Below are positions 48,828 through 60,816 of a stretch of DNA of 64,000 nucleotides, in pieces; the stretch's first letter is position 1; every line of letters starts with the position of its first letter. The stretch comes from Sipunculus nudus (Eukaryota; Annelida; Sipuncula; Golfingiida; Sipunculidae): assembly GCA_026874595.1 (NCBI GenBank), contig CM049318.1, forward strand, positions 46,914,456-46,978,455, given 5' to 3'. The notes under the pieces were generated by a model that worked only from the letters and a program-made list of their open reading frames with translations, did not search any database and had not been told where the DNA came from. The position numbers and the translations under genes were made by a program.

Positions 48828-50553
48828 AACAAGGCCTACAGGCCTAAATAAGATGAACCTGTGCAACCAGATATACATCAGATATAATGCTTCCATGCTT
48901 GACCAATTATTTTTCAGGTACATGTGTGACATGTATAGGTACAGTGCAAGTACTAAACATTTTGAACTGGAGTACAAGCACCAATTACACAAACTTCACT
49001 GCTGAAATACTGGAATGGGTGCACACAATACAAAAATTATTATAGGTGGCGCCACAATTCTTGTGTACAATAAAGCCATCAAAGATGTATGGACATGCAA
49101 AATTTCAGGCAGATACTACAAACCACTTTTGAGCTATGTGCACAGATGCATGAAACAATTGTAGGTGGCATCAAAAGTCTTTTATACAAAGTATCTATCT
49201 GAGATGTATACATATGCCATATTTCAAGCTGATATATCAAATCCTTCCTGAGAAATAAGCATGGACATAACTGTGCAAAAAGTTATTGAAAGTGGTGACA
49301 CCAGTCTCGTGCATAAGAAAAACCATTAAAGATGCATGGACAAGTCAAAATGTCAGGCAAATACATCAAACTTTTCGAGTCAGGTGCACTGGGCTGACCT
49401 TAAAGCTCAGGTGAGGAAGACAGTTGCCCCGAGTGAACTAAAACAAATTGCCAGGTGTAGCTGCTGCACTGAGTCAACTTTTGACCTGAATTTGGCTGTA
49501 CTGAGTGAACTCTTGACCTGTTGCCAAATCTGATACAGTTGGCAGTCTTCCAAAGCTATAAATAGATCCAGACTTATCTTTGACCTATTGCCAAATCTGT
49601 TTACATATATTGAAAGACTTTGGTGACAATGCTTTTTTTCAAGCTGACATATCCATAAGACTGTTTTATCAAAATGTTTAGAATAAAAAAATGTAGTCCT
49701 TTAATTGTAAAAGGTTCAATAATTCTGCCCAACAATCATTTAAGTAAACTTGAAGGCCACCTAAGAATCATTTTTGTGCAATGTTACAGAAGTTGAAACA
49801 ACAGTTTTATAGAAGAAGACCATTGCAGTCCTCAGTTTGTTTGAAATAGGCTCACTAACGGCCACAAGACCAATTTCATGCAGCTTTCTTTGATTCTAAC
49901 AAAAATAAATTAACCAAATCTATTCTTAAACAACTGAAAGAACCCTACCCTAAGATAACCCTTATGAAAATTAATTGATTCAGCTTGACAGTTTCATCAT
50001 GAACCATTTTTAAACTGAAAGTTCTAGGCTTAAATTATGAGGTTTTTTGTCCATAAAAAAACAGGTTGATGTAGGTGGCACCACAAAAACTGCAATTTCA
50101 AATATGAGTCATGTGACCAACATTAACACCAACTTGGTGATGCTAGTTCCTGTCAATTCTGAGATTGTTATGTCAGTATGCTAAATTGGCCAAATGACCA
50201 AGTTCTAATTCATGTAACTCTGCCAAAATTAATCAAACTGAAACCATTTGAACAAACTTGAGAGAGCTCATCTCTTGGATCATTTCTGTGAAATACAGAA
50301 CAATTTGGCTGGACAATTTTGGAGAAGATTTTAAAGTTTTTTAAGCTTTTTCCCTATAAAGTCTATGTAAATGCAGATAGAAAAAAATAAGCAAAATCCT
50401 ACTGAGTTTTTTACATGACTGATTTTTTTTTGCATAAAATTTGGTGATGCTAGCTCATGCCATTTTTGAGGTAGTATAAGTTAATGTACGGCCTACAGCT
50501 GACGGCTGACAGTTGATGCCACACCGTCGCATAAGCTCCCGGGTTGCTAAAAA
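48828..50553 (+). mobile_element. Family A element, about 1.7 kb
   Basis: Left end AACAAGGCCTACAGGCCTAA, core half-units with decayed palindromes near 49046, 49163 and 49292, a 'gagtgaactcttgacctg' zone (49430-49530), and a right end GCATAAGCTCCCGGGTTGCT plus AAAAA. It is a diverged but complete-looking copy. Confidence 0.75.
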
Positions 50554-51216
50554 GTGTACCCAGTGTGATCACAGTAGGCCTGCCACATTTACACAAAAAT
50601 GAATGGGAAAAACTGAGACTGAGAGTATCTGTATTAGTGATATCCCAAATAACTGTGGCTGAACATGCAAAAGAAATGCAAAAATGAATGGGAAAAACTG
50701 AGACTGAGAGTATCTGTATTAGTGATATCCCAAATAACTGTGGCTGAACATGCAAAAGAAATGCAGTCACACCAACTGGCAAGTGACAGTGACAGTTTTT
50801 TTAGAGAGATTCTAAGGGCTGACAGGTGTACAATAACCAGACCTACAATGAAAAATTTATTTCAATCAAAAGGTTTTGATGTATCTTATGTGCCCTTCAT
50901 TCTCCATAAAGCTAAATCTAAAATAACCATAAGATAAAACAGGAGTTTGTGGTTGAATCAGTGGGTGTAAAAATGTCACTCTTGAAAAAATTTGAGATCT
51001 GCCATGCATGTGCAAAATCAGAGCTCCAGTCACTCGGCCTTTTTATGGTAAACAGACACACATGGACTGTGTTTACACACACAAATCCTCACCACACAGA
51101 ACCATAACAAGCTGTTAAGCAGCTAAAGTGGAGGTACCTGGACCATGTGCTGGGATAGTTTTGCTTGGAAACTTTCGGATAAAGCATAAATGATTTGATA
51201 GTGTGAAATAATAAGC
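50554..51216. other. Unassigned DNA with an 85-bp tandem duplication
   Basis: 50596-50680 is repeated at 50681-50765. The plus-strand frame 50665-50937 (about 90 codons) begins in the second copy and ends 'VPFILHKAKSKITIR'; it resembles nothing I recognise. Since 85 is not a multiple of three, the frame is not maintained between copies, arguing against coding function in the repeat itself. Confidence 0.45.
50596..50765. repeat. 85-bp direct tandem duplication (2 copies)
   Basis: Two adjacent 85-bp copies that appear identical by eye, beginning AAAATGAATGGGAAAAACTG. Confidence 0.92.
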
Positions 51217-53563
51217 ACAAGACCTACAGGCCTAATGCAAACCTGTGCATTGGGAAATACACCAGATATAATGCTTCAATGCTGGACAATTACTTTCCAT
51301 GTATATGAACAATGCAAGTACTAAACAATTTGAGTATAAAACAATTACACAAACATCACTGTTGAAATTCTGGCATGGGTGCACACAACACAAAAATAAT
51401 TGTAGCTGGCACCACCAGTCTTGTATACAACGAAGCTATCAGAGATATATACATATGCCCAATTTTAGACTGATATATCAAACCCCTCCTGAGAAAATGC
51501 AGGGACACACACTGTGCAAAAGTCAATGTAGGTGGCAACACCTGTCTTGTGAGCGAGAAAGACATCAAAGACACATAGACAGGTCAAAATATTAGGCCAA
51601 TACATCTAAATTACCTTGAGTCTGATACATGGGGCTGACCAGGCTTAGGTGAGAAAGGCAGTTGCCCAAAGTGAACTGTGACAAATTGCTTGCTCAGGCT
51701 ACTGCACTGAGTGAACTCATGACCTGCACCTGGCTAGACTGAGTGAACTTTTCACTTGTACCTGGCTGCACTGAGTGAACTCTTGACCTGTTGCCTAATC
51801 TGATACAGTTGGCAGTCTGCCAAAGCTATAAATAGATCCAGACTGACCTTTGGCCTGTTGCCAAATCTGAAATAGTAGCCATACCTTTGCATAAGCTCTC
51901 AGATTGGCTCAACATGCAGCCCTGAGGGGCATGACACACATGAGGTGATAACATGATACTCATGAGGTGATCGAATGCTACCCATGAGGTGATCACATGG
52001 TGCCCATGAGGTGTTCACATGTCACCCATGAGGTGATCACATGCCTTATGCTTGGCTGCCCTGATTGAACTCTTGACCTATATCTGGCTGCACTTAATGA
52101 ACTCTTGATCTGTTGCCAAATCTGAAACAGTTGGCAGCTTCTCAACCTATTTAAAGATACAAACACAATCTAGGCCTGTTGGTAAATCTGTTTACACATA
52201 CTGAAATACTTTGGCTAAAATGCTTTTTTTTCAAGCTGACATATTCATAAACTTTTTATCAAAATATCTAGAATAATAAAGGATGCAGTCCTTTTATTGT
52301 TAAAGGTCCATTAGTTCTGCCAAAAATCATTCAAGTAAACTTGAACAAAGGCCACCTAAGAATGTTTTTTTGTGCAATGTTACAGAAAATATAATTGAAA
52401 CAATAATTTTGTAGAAGAACACTATTGCAGTCCTCAGTTTGAAATAGACATAATAATGGCCATAAGACCAATTTAAGCTTTTCACAACTCAACCAAAAAT
52501 CAACAAACTCAATCTATTCTGATATGATTGAAAGAACCATGTCCTAGGATAGTTCTTTTGAAAATTTGAACAATTCAACTTGACAGTTTCATCACAAACA
52601 TTTTAAGCTGAAAGAGGCTAAAATTATGAGGTTTTTTGCCCATAAATACAGGTCAATGTAGGGTGGCACCACAAAATCTGCAACTTCAAATATGAGTCAT
52701 GTGACCAACAGTTGCACAACACTTGGTAATGCTAGCTTCTGTCATTTCTGAGATTACTTTGTCAGTATGCTTACTTGCCCTAATGACTAAGTTCAAATTT
52801 GTGTCACTTCGCTAAAATTCATCAAATGCAAACCATTTGAACAAACTTGAGAGGGCTTGCTTCTGGGATCATTTCTGTAAAATATTGAACAATTTGGCTG
52901 GACCTGAAGAAGACTTTTAAAAGTTTTTCAGCTTTTTCCCTATTAAATCTAAGTACATGCAGATAGCAAAAAAATAAGCGTAATCCCACAATTTTTGATA
53001 TGTGACAGATTATTGCATAAAATCTGGGGATGGTAGCTCCTACTGTTCCTGAGAAATTATGGGTTAATGTATAGATGAACAATGACCCCCCATACAAACA
53101 AAGGTCAATGCAGGTGGCACCACCAATACCTCAGTTTCATATATGACTCATGTAACCAACACCGCCAAAAAATTTTGGTGATGATAGCGCCGGCTGTTTC
53201 TGCGATTGTCATTTTAGTATGCTTTTTTGGACAGATGACTAAGTTCAACTTCCTGTAACTCGGCCAAAATTCACTAAACTTGAACCATTCGAACAAACTT
53301 GTAAGAGATGATATAAAAGATTATTTCTGTGATATATTGAAAAATTTGACTTGACCATTTTGTTTTAGAAGATTTTTAAAGTTTTTTTTAGCTTTTTCTC
53401 TATAAAATCTAAGAAAATGCAGAGTTTTTCAGATGGCTTATTTTTTTAATTAAATTTCATGATGCTAGCTCTAGTCGTTTTTGAATAGTATGGCTTAATG
53501 TACAGACGATGGACTACGGATGCCGCCACAGCATCGAATTAGCTTACAGGTTCACTAAAAATT
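51217..53563 (+). mobile_element. Family A element, about 2.35 kb, near full length
   Basis: Left end CACAAGACCTACAGGCCTAA, right end AGCTTACAGGTTCACTAAAA. It is colinear with 15598-18022 throughout, including the 22-bp repeat block (five units here). The pair provides the best consensus for a complete family A element. Confidence 0.8.
51939..52048 (+). repeat. 22-bp tandem repeat, 5 copies
   Basis: Five contiguous 22-bp units related to CATGAGGTGATCACATGGTG plus CC, versus three at 16461-16526. Confidence 0.88.
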
Positions 53564-54913
53564 ACTACAGATGCAAATTGAATGCAAAATTATAATACAG
53601 ATACATCTCACTAATGGCAAAATCTTGAATTAAGTTGAGTATGGATACCAATTACTTATAATCTATGTATAGACGTCTTTATATAACCACAGAGAGCTGT
53701 ATACTTACGTGATTGTTAACATTGCCAGGCATGAAGAATATCTAAAATCATAAATATACATTTTTTAAAAGCTTAAAAAAAACATTCTTGTCAATATAAA
53801 CCATAGATACCCTGAAATCTGAAGGTCTAGAGGCATGATGTAATGGATGCTGATAAACTGGTGCCAAGGCTAGATGAATCTGCTTTACACGGCTAACATA
53901 CCAGTATATGGTGAAATGACTCAATTCAATTTTTATAATTCAGCCAAAATTCATTCTTTGGAACTATAAAAGATAATTATTATAAGAATTATTCAGGGGA
54001 TTATTTTTGTAAAATATTAAACAAAGTGGCCTCAGTGGCATCAGTCAAAAAACGTTTTGCAGGTTAACAACTCATATGGGAAAATACAGGAAAATGGCTA
54101 AGTTAAGCTTCCCATAACTCAGCCAAAAATCAGTGAACCAAAACCATTTGAACAAACTTGAATTATCAACATCTAAGAATAATTACTGTGTGAGATTTAA
54201 GAATTTGGCCCAGTGGTTTTTGAGAAGATCTTTGTAGCCACTGAGCTGAAATGGGCTGTTATGGCATATGACTAAATTCAGCTTCCCATAACTCAGCCAA
54301 AGTCACTGAACTGAGACCATTTGAATAAACTTCAGAAAGCACTACCCTAGGATCATTTCTGTGTGATATTAAACAATTTGGCCATATGGTTTCAGAGAAG
54401 AAGTTATTTGTAGCCCTCAGTATGATACGGGTACTGATGACCCCCGTACAAAAAAGGCCGATCCAGGTGGCGCCACCAACACCTCAATTTCAGATATGAC
54501 TCATGTGACCAACATTGGCATAAAATTTGGTGATGATCACTTCAGCCGTTTCTGAGATTGTAATTTTAGTATGCTTTTTGGACAGATGACTAAGTTCAAC
54601 TTCCTGTAACTCGGCCAAAAATCACCGAACTTAAACCATTCGAACAAACTTGAGAGAGATTGTTCCAGGAATCATTTCTGTGAAATATTGGACAATTTGG
54701 CTGAACAGTTTCTGAGAAGAAGATTTTTAAAGCTTTTTTAGCTTTTTCCCTATAAAATCTTAGAAAATGCAGTTAGCCAAAAAATAAGCAAAATCCGATA
54801 GTTTTTTAGATGACTAATTTTTGCATAAAATTTCGTGATGCTAACTCTTGCCGTTTTCAAGATAGTATGGGTTAACGTACAGACGACGGACGACCATCAC
54901 AGGTTCGCTAATA
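53564..54913 (+). mobile_element. Family A 3'-part fragment
   Basis: Colinear with 22782-24138, with an intact GGTGGCGCCACC near 54466 and right end ATCACAGGTTCGCTAATAAT. It starts immediately after the preceding A right end, giving two A right ends in tandem. Confidence 0.7.
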
Positions 54914-55387
54914 ATATTGCTCTTGATCATCTTTAAATTACAAGTAGTATTATGATCCCTACTGTACATATGAGTCTGAGTAAGGTCTGAGTGTGTAAAT
55001 TTGCTGTACATTGTGTATATGACAGCTTGTATACGACCACATTAATCATGCTGGGGCCCAGATTAACAGGTGTCTGTGACCTGCCAAGAGTACACCAGTA
55101 CAATGTAACCCACCTGGCAGCGATCATTCACCTTCTTCATCATTTATCATCTATTTTCAGGTGTTTTTTTCCTCACATGTTTTACATGACTTTCAAGGAG
55201 TTTACTGAGCCTACAGATGTATGAATGATGTATTTTTACAGAGACTCTTGACTGAAATCTCTTAACTGCAGTGATTGTGCTTATTTTTTACAGTTTTTGC
55301 TGTAATGATCATATCAGATTACAAAGTTAATAAATCCAGCTTGGTAAATAATATTTATGATGTGTTAAAAAGGACTCTAAAGAGAAG
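54914..55387. other. Unassigned DNA
   Basis: No element match. An acceptor-like 'tctattttcag' near 55150 is followed by a short open frame to a TGA near 55222 (ending MTFKEFTEPTDV). This could be a small exon but there is nothing to confirm it. Confidence 0.35.
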
Positions 55388-55513
55388 ATAACAGGACAAC
55401 AGGAAAACTGAAGAGGTGATAGGACAAAGTGAAAACAAAGTGGTGATAGGACAAAGTGAAAACAGAAGAGAGGACAAGACAAAGTGAAAACAGAAGAGGT
55501 GAAAGGATAAAGT
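55388..55513. repeat. 28-bp minisatellite, segment 1
   Basis: The unit is GAAAACAGAAGAGGTGATAG plus GATAAAGT (28 bp), about four to five copies. It ends exactly at the left terminus of a family B element (AACAAGTGACCC). Confidence 0.9.
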
Positions 55514-58500
55514 AACAAGTGACCCATGGGTCATGACGCTCAGCTGACTGGGAAGAGATTCGCTAAAGGAAATTTTATCATCAGAATGGTAGTATATACC
55601 CATTCAACTGAAGCATCAAACAGATTAACCAACAGGCCAAGATTTAGTCTGTATTTATATATCTCAAAAATAGAGAAAAAATGTGTAAACTTTAAAAACT
55701 AGAATACGGGTAGCCGACAAGTGACTATGTGTATCCGCCAAAATCAGAGTGGAACAGTTGAAGTGAGGCATGGATTGAGTGGCAAGGGGAAATAGAGTAA
55801 GGTATGTTGCATATTAGCTTGGATGTCTGCAGCCTTAATGTGTATGTAGATTGTGCCACCTACCACAAATCCAGAAAGCTGTCCAAGTTGTATACATATG
55901 CAAAATTTTAGGCAGAAAAGTCAAACAACTACATGTATATGAGTGATTTTAGCCGACGGCAGACAAACAGACAGACGCTGTGCAAAAATGGTTGCAGGTG
56001 GCCCCTCCAGTTTTGTGTATGATAAAGACCTATGTGAGATCTATACACATGGAAAATTTTGGCCCAATCGTTCAAACGTTCCCCAGATATGAGCTCGGAT
56101 GTCTGCAGCATAAACTAGAATGTAGGTGGCGCCACCTGTCATTAAATCAAGAAAGCTATCCAGGATGTATAAAACTGCAAAATTTTAGGCAGATATGTCA
56201 AACCACTGCCGAGATATGAGTGACATTATCCCACAGCAGAAAACAGACAGACGCTGTGCAAAAATGGTTGCAGGTGGCGCCACCAGTTTTGCGTATGATA
56301 AAGAGCTATGTGATATCTATACACATGCAAAATTTTGGCCCAATCGGTCAAACTGTGTCTGAGATATAAGCTTGGATGTGATCAGCGTGAACGTGAATGT
56401 AGGTGGCGCCATCTGTCATAAAATCAAGAAAGCTATCCTGGATGTATATGCATGCCGAATTTCAGGTGAATTAGTCAATTCACTGCAGAGATATGAGTGA
56501 TTTTTACCCAAGGCAGATGAACAGATGGACACTGTGCAAACATGGTTACAGGTGGCGCCACCACTTTTGTGTATGTTATAAAGCAATCCAAGGGCTACAT
56601 TTGTATAAATTTTATTTCCTGATTGGTCAAATGGTTCCCGAGATATGAGGGTTTATGTGTGGATAAGACGCACAAATGGACGCTGGATAGAGGGGAAAGG
56701 TCAGAGGTCAACACAAATTGGTTAGGCACTAGTTCACATGTGACTAGATAATTAGTGTAAGTTTCTGAAAAATCGGTCCATTTTTCTCAGAGGAGCTCTC
56801 TGGAAACAAACGTGGCGGCGGCGGAGGAACCCGGTCAAAAACATAGTATCTGCAAAACTTCGTTTTGGAGGATACAAAAATACAGGTGGCTCCACCAGTC
56901 TGCAGAAACTAATAAAAACACTTAATGGTCAATATCCATGCAAAGAATCATGGTGATCTCTGCATTAGTTGTTCAGATACTTCAGCTTTTGTATCAAATT
57001 GTCCATTATTCTGAGGGATAATTCAGAGTCCTATAGCTTGAAGGATATGGGTAACAGAGACCTAATTTCAAGTTTCCACAGGCACTCTTCATGGGCCTCC
57101 TTGTATGACAAGAATGAAGTTTCTAGGTCCAGTTGTTGCAATTTGTACCCTGTTGACAGATAACCACATCTTTAAAGGTCTCAAAAAAAGAGAAAAAAAA
57201 TTCGTAAAAATTTGAAAAAAATAGAGGTGGCGCACCCATTCTGCAGAAACTGTTGGAACAGCTCATGATCCATATGTATGCCGAAAATCATGACCATCAG
57301 TGTTGTAGTTATTGAGATATTGAAGATTTTGTATGAAATTTTTTACTACTCTGGGGGGTACTTTGGGGCCCCATAGCTCTAGGGTTGGGTAACAAAGACC
57401 TAATTTCTGGTTTCCATGGAGACTTTTCATAGGTCTCTCAGTGTGTCGAGAATGAAGATTCTAGGTCCAGTTGTTACGATTTGTGCCACGCTAACAGATG
57501 ACAGCATCCTTAAAGGTCTCACAAATAGAGGAAAAAATCGTGAAAAATCGAACAATACAGGTGGCGCCACCAGTCTGCAGGAACTGATTGAACATCTCAT
57601 AATCAATATGTATGCCAAAAATCATGACCATCAGTGATGTAGTTATTGAGATATTGAAGTTTTTGTATGAAATTTTTGACAACTCTGGGGGGTACTTTTG
57701 GGCCCCATAGCTCGAAGGATATGGTTAACAGAGACCTAATTTCTGGTTTCCAAGGATATTTTTCATGGACCTCTCAGTGTGTCAAGAATTAAGATTCTAG
57801 GTCCAGTCTTTACGATTTGTTCCTTGTTAACAGATGTTCACATTTTGAAAGGTCTCAAAAATAGAGAAAAAAATTCGTAAAAAATTGAACGATATAGGTG
57901 GCGCCACCAGTCTGCAGGAAGTAATGGAACATCTCATGATCAATATGTATGCCAAAAATCATGACCATCAGTCAAGTATTTAATGAGATATTGAAGTTTT
58001 TGCATGAAATTTTTTACTTTTCTGGGGGGTACTTTGGGGCCCCATAGCTGCAAGGATATGGGTAACAGAGACCTAATTTCTGGTTTCCATGGAGACTTTT
58101 CATAGGTCTCTCAGTGTGTCGAGAATGAAGATTCTAGGTCCAGTTGTTAGGATTTGTGCCTTGTTAACAGATGTTCACATTTTTAAAGGTATCAAAAATA
58201 GAGAAAAAAATTCGTAAAAAATCGAAAAATACAGGTGGCGCCACCAGTCCTCAGGAAGTGATGGAACATCTCATGATCAATATGTATGCCAAAAATCATG
58301 ACCATCAGTCAAGTAGTTAATGAGATATTGAAGTTTTTGTATGAAATTTTTTACTTTTCTGGGGGGTACTTTGGAGCCCCATAGCTGGAAGGATATGGGA
58401 AACAGAGACCTAATTTCTGGTTTCCAAGGAGATTTTTCATTGACCTCTCAGAATGTAAAGTTACAAGATTCTAAGTCCAGCGGTTACGATTTGTGCCAGG

Positions 58501-58582
58501 TTAACGGACAGACCGACAGACGGACGACGGACAAAGAGTGATTGCTATAGCTCAGCATGACTGAAAGTCAGCTGAGCTAAAA
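55514..58582 (+). mobile_element. Family B element inside the minisatellite, with nested family C
   Basis: Left end AACAAGTGACCCATGGGTCA, right end at about 58548-58582 (TATAGCTCAGCATGACTGAA, GTCAGCTGAGCTAAAAA). Family C is nested at 55698-56876. The remaining interior is a tandem array of about 336-bp units starting at palindrome sites near 56884, 57226, 57560, 57897 and 58233, each carrying 'ggtaacagagacctaatttc' and 'ctaggtccagt'. A GGACGG-rich patch precedes the right end. The 28-bp minisatellite flanks it on both sides. Confidence 0.8.
55698..56876 (+). mobile_element. Family C element, about 1.18 kb, nested in family B
   Basis: Left end ACTAGAATACGGGTAGCC with the subterminal motif TGTATCCGCCAAAA. 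Core palindromes lie near 55996, 56125, 56273, 56402 and 56550, with the 129/148 spacing. Right hairpin GTATCTGCAAAAC / GTTTTGGAGGATAC then AA. It sits in an A run immediately before ATACAGGTGGC of the host B unit. Confidence 0.8.
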
Positions 58583-58911
58583 ACAGAAGAGGTGAAAGGA
58601 TCAAGTGAAAACAGAAGAGGTGATAAGTCAAAGTGAAAACAGAAGAGGTGATAGGATAAAGTGAAAACAGAAGAGGTGATAGGATAAAGTGAAAACAGAA
58701 GAGGTGATAGGATAAGGTGAAAACAGAAGAGGTGACAAAACAAAGTGAAAACAGAAGAGATGACTGGACAAATTGAAAACAGAAGAGAGGACAAGACAAA
58801 GTGAAAACAGTAGAAGTGAAAGGATAAAGTGAAAACAAAAGAGGTGAAACGATAAAGTGAAAACAGAAGAGGTGATTGATTAAAGTGAAAACAGAAGAGG
58901 GGCAAGACAAA
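58583..58911. repeat. 28-bp minisatellite, segment 2
   Basis: About 12 units. 58741-58876 appears identical to 60972-61107 in segment 3, including odd variants such as 'gatgactggacaaattg'. Bounded by a B right end on the left and a B left end on the right. Confidence 0.92.
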
Positions 58912-60816
58912 AACAAGGGACCTATGGGTCACTGTGCTCAGCTGACGTTAACCTTGAAGGTAAAAATCTAAAATGATATCTAATGGAGATAAAGTGTAAG
59001 AGGAAGAGGTAATAAAGGCCATGGTTGGTTTATATGATTGGTTTGTATTGATGAGCAAGAAATTGTTGCAAAAAATATTTTGTGACCTGACCATGTGTTT
59101 CCTAATGTTGAAACTAAAGCATGTGAGCAGTTTGTGAACAAATGATCTGTACTATAACCATGATCATTAATTGGTTTTTTGATTAACTGTTGACATTTCA
59201 GTAGTTTACACATTTGTTCAACTGAATCTATTTTTTTGTATAATATATATTATTAAATATATATGTATTTTTTTTATGAAATGTATACAGTTGAAATACA
59301 GCTAATAAACAACATAAAACAGGGCAAACAAAGCCTGATCTCAAATTCTGCTGAGGCAGGAAAATAATGAACACATGTTTGTATTAAATCCTGATTTTTT
59401 TATCACATCAATTATTTTCTAATTTAAGTTTATATTTCTATACATTTCCAATTTAACATATATATCTGGATATAAAAGTTGATTCATAATTCTCAATTGT
59501 ATCATCATAAATCTCAATCTTGTCAGATAACACACCACATCATGCATACAAATGTTTATCTATTTTTTACCACAAAAATATATCTTTTAAATCTGCAAAA
59601 CAGTATCTAAAAATAATACTTGATTTAGATTTCACAATTTTTAATTGTGTCTTTATTTATTCATAATGTGCTTCATATTTTATAATAAATTAAGCATACT
59701 GATGGGTTCATTTATATTTATAAAATCATTTAAAAGAAAATTGATTTCTTTAAAAATGCTACATTACACAACATTGCATCTTCTGGGTTACACCTTGAAT
59801 TATTTTTTCAATGAAAGTTTTTGCATATCGGAGTGGAAACAGCATTACAATTAAGGAGATACAGTGAAAACAATAACAATTACTGCATAACACTTGGTGG
59901 GTTGGGTTTGCGGGGGGGGGGGGGGGGGGGTGATTGGGGTGGTGATATGAGAATAACTGTACACCTGTCACAGCAGGGGATCTCCCCCAGTGACTGTAAC
60001 AAATCAGAAACCCTGGCATAGCTGACTTCCAGTGACCTGGAGTGGGACCCTGCATCTGTAATCAAAGCAAGTGACTACAGAAAAAAAAATCAATAACTAG
60101 CTTAATTTTCAAGCTTTTATTTTCAAATTTCAGATTTAGACAAACTAAATATTTATGTTTACATGCTGTGAAAATTAAATCAATGGTGCTTATAGGAAAA
60201 AAACGTGCCATGGTCAAAGTTGGGCAAAATTTAAGGTACTGATTTTTTTTTTATGCTAATAACTTAAAAAAATTACAAAATTCAGATCTAATTTTGGGTA
60301 AACAATTGAATCTTAATTAAACATAGTTAAATACTTGAGAAAATAGACTCTAGTTTCAAAATTTTTCATGTTAAGTGAGTTATTATTTTTCCTGATTTTT
60401 TACAAAGTCCATTATGTTTGGGCCCATAACTTAAAGAATTTATACTTTTCAGTCTTAATTTCTGGCATGTACATAGGAACTATATAGAGGAATATTTATG
60501 GTAAATATGAGGAAAAACAGATGAGTAGTTTTGATATTAGGCAGTCCTGAAGTGTGAAAATAGGATTTTAATAAAAAATTGAGGTTTTTCCTTAATTTCT
60601 CAAAGGAACGAAGTCGCAAAGACCCAGTTTTCGGCTTGGAAGGAGATCTTGGGGATATCTAACATTATGCTGAATTTTGGATTCCTAGGTCTTACGGTTT
60701 CAAAACGTGCCACATCTACGGACGGACGGACGGACGGACGGACAGACAGACGGACGGACGACTGACAATGGACCACGACTATAGCTCAGATGACTTATAG
60801 TCAGCTGAGCTAAAAA
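58912..60816 (+). mobile_element. Family B element, about 1.9 kb
   Basis: Left end AACAAGGGACCTATGGGTCA then GCTCAGCTGA. Interior sequence at 60080-60700 matches 10870-11470 and 22240-22690. A GGAC tetramer run lies at 60720-60760, and the right terminal palindrome ends near 60816 (AGTCAGCTGAGCTAAAAA). 58980-60060 is mostly unassigned AT-rich DNA with a 19-base G run at 59912-59930. Minisatellite lies on both sides. Confidence 0.75.

Noticed and set aside
54560-54680. tRNA/SINE-like A and B boxes on the minus strand of family A
   Set aside because: A TGGCCGAGTTACAGG A-box-like string and a GTTCGAATGG B-box-like string occur, but in the wrong order for an internal pol III promoter, and no cloverleaf was seen.
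60720-60760. GGAC tetramer run as a meaningful telomere- or satellite-like array
   Set aside because: Short GGACGGAC patches precede the right end in most A and B copies (for example 37010-37055 and 58500-58530), so this is a normal part of the element end region that expanded slightly.
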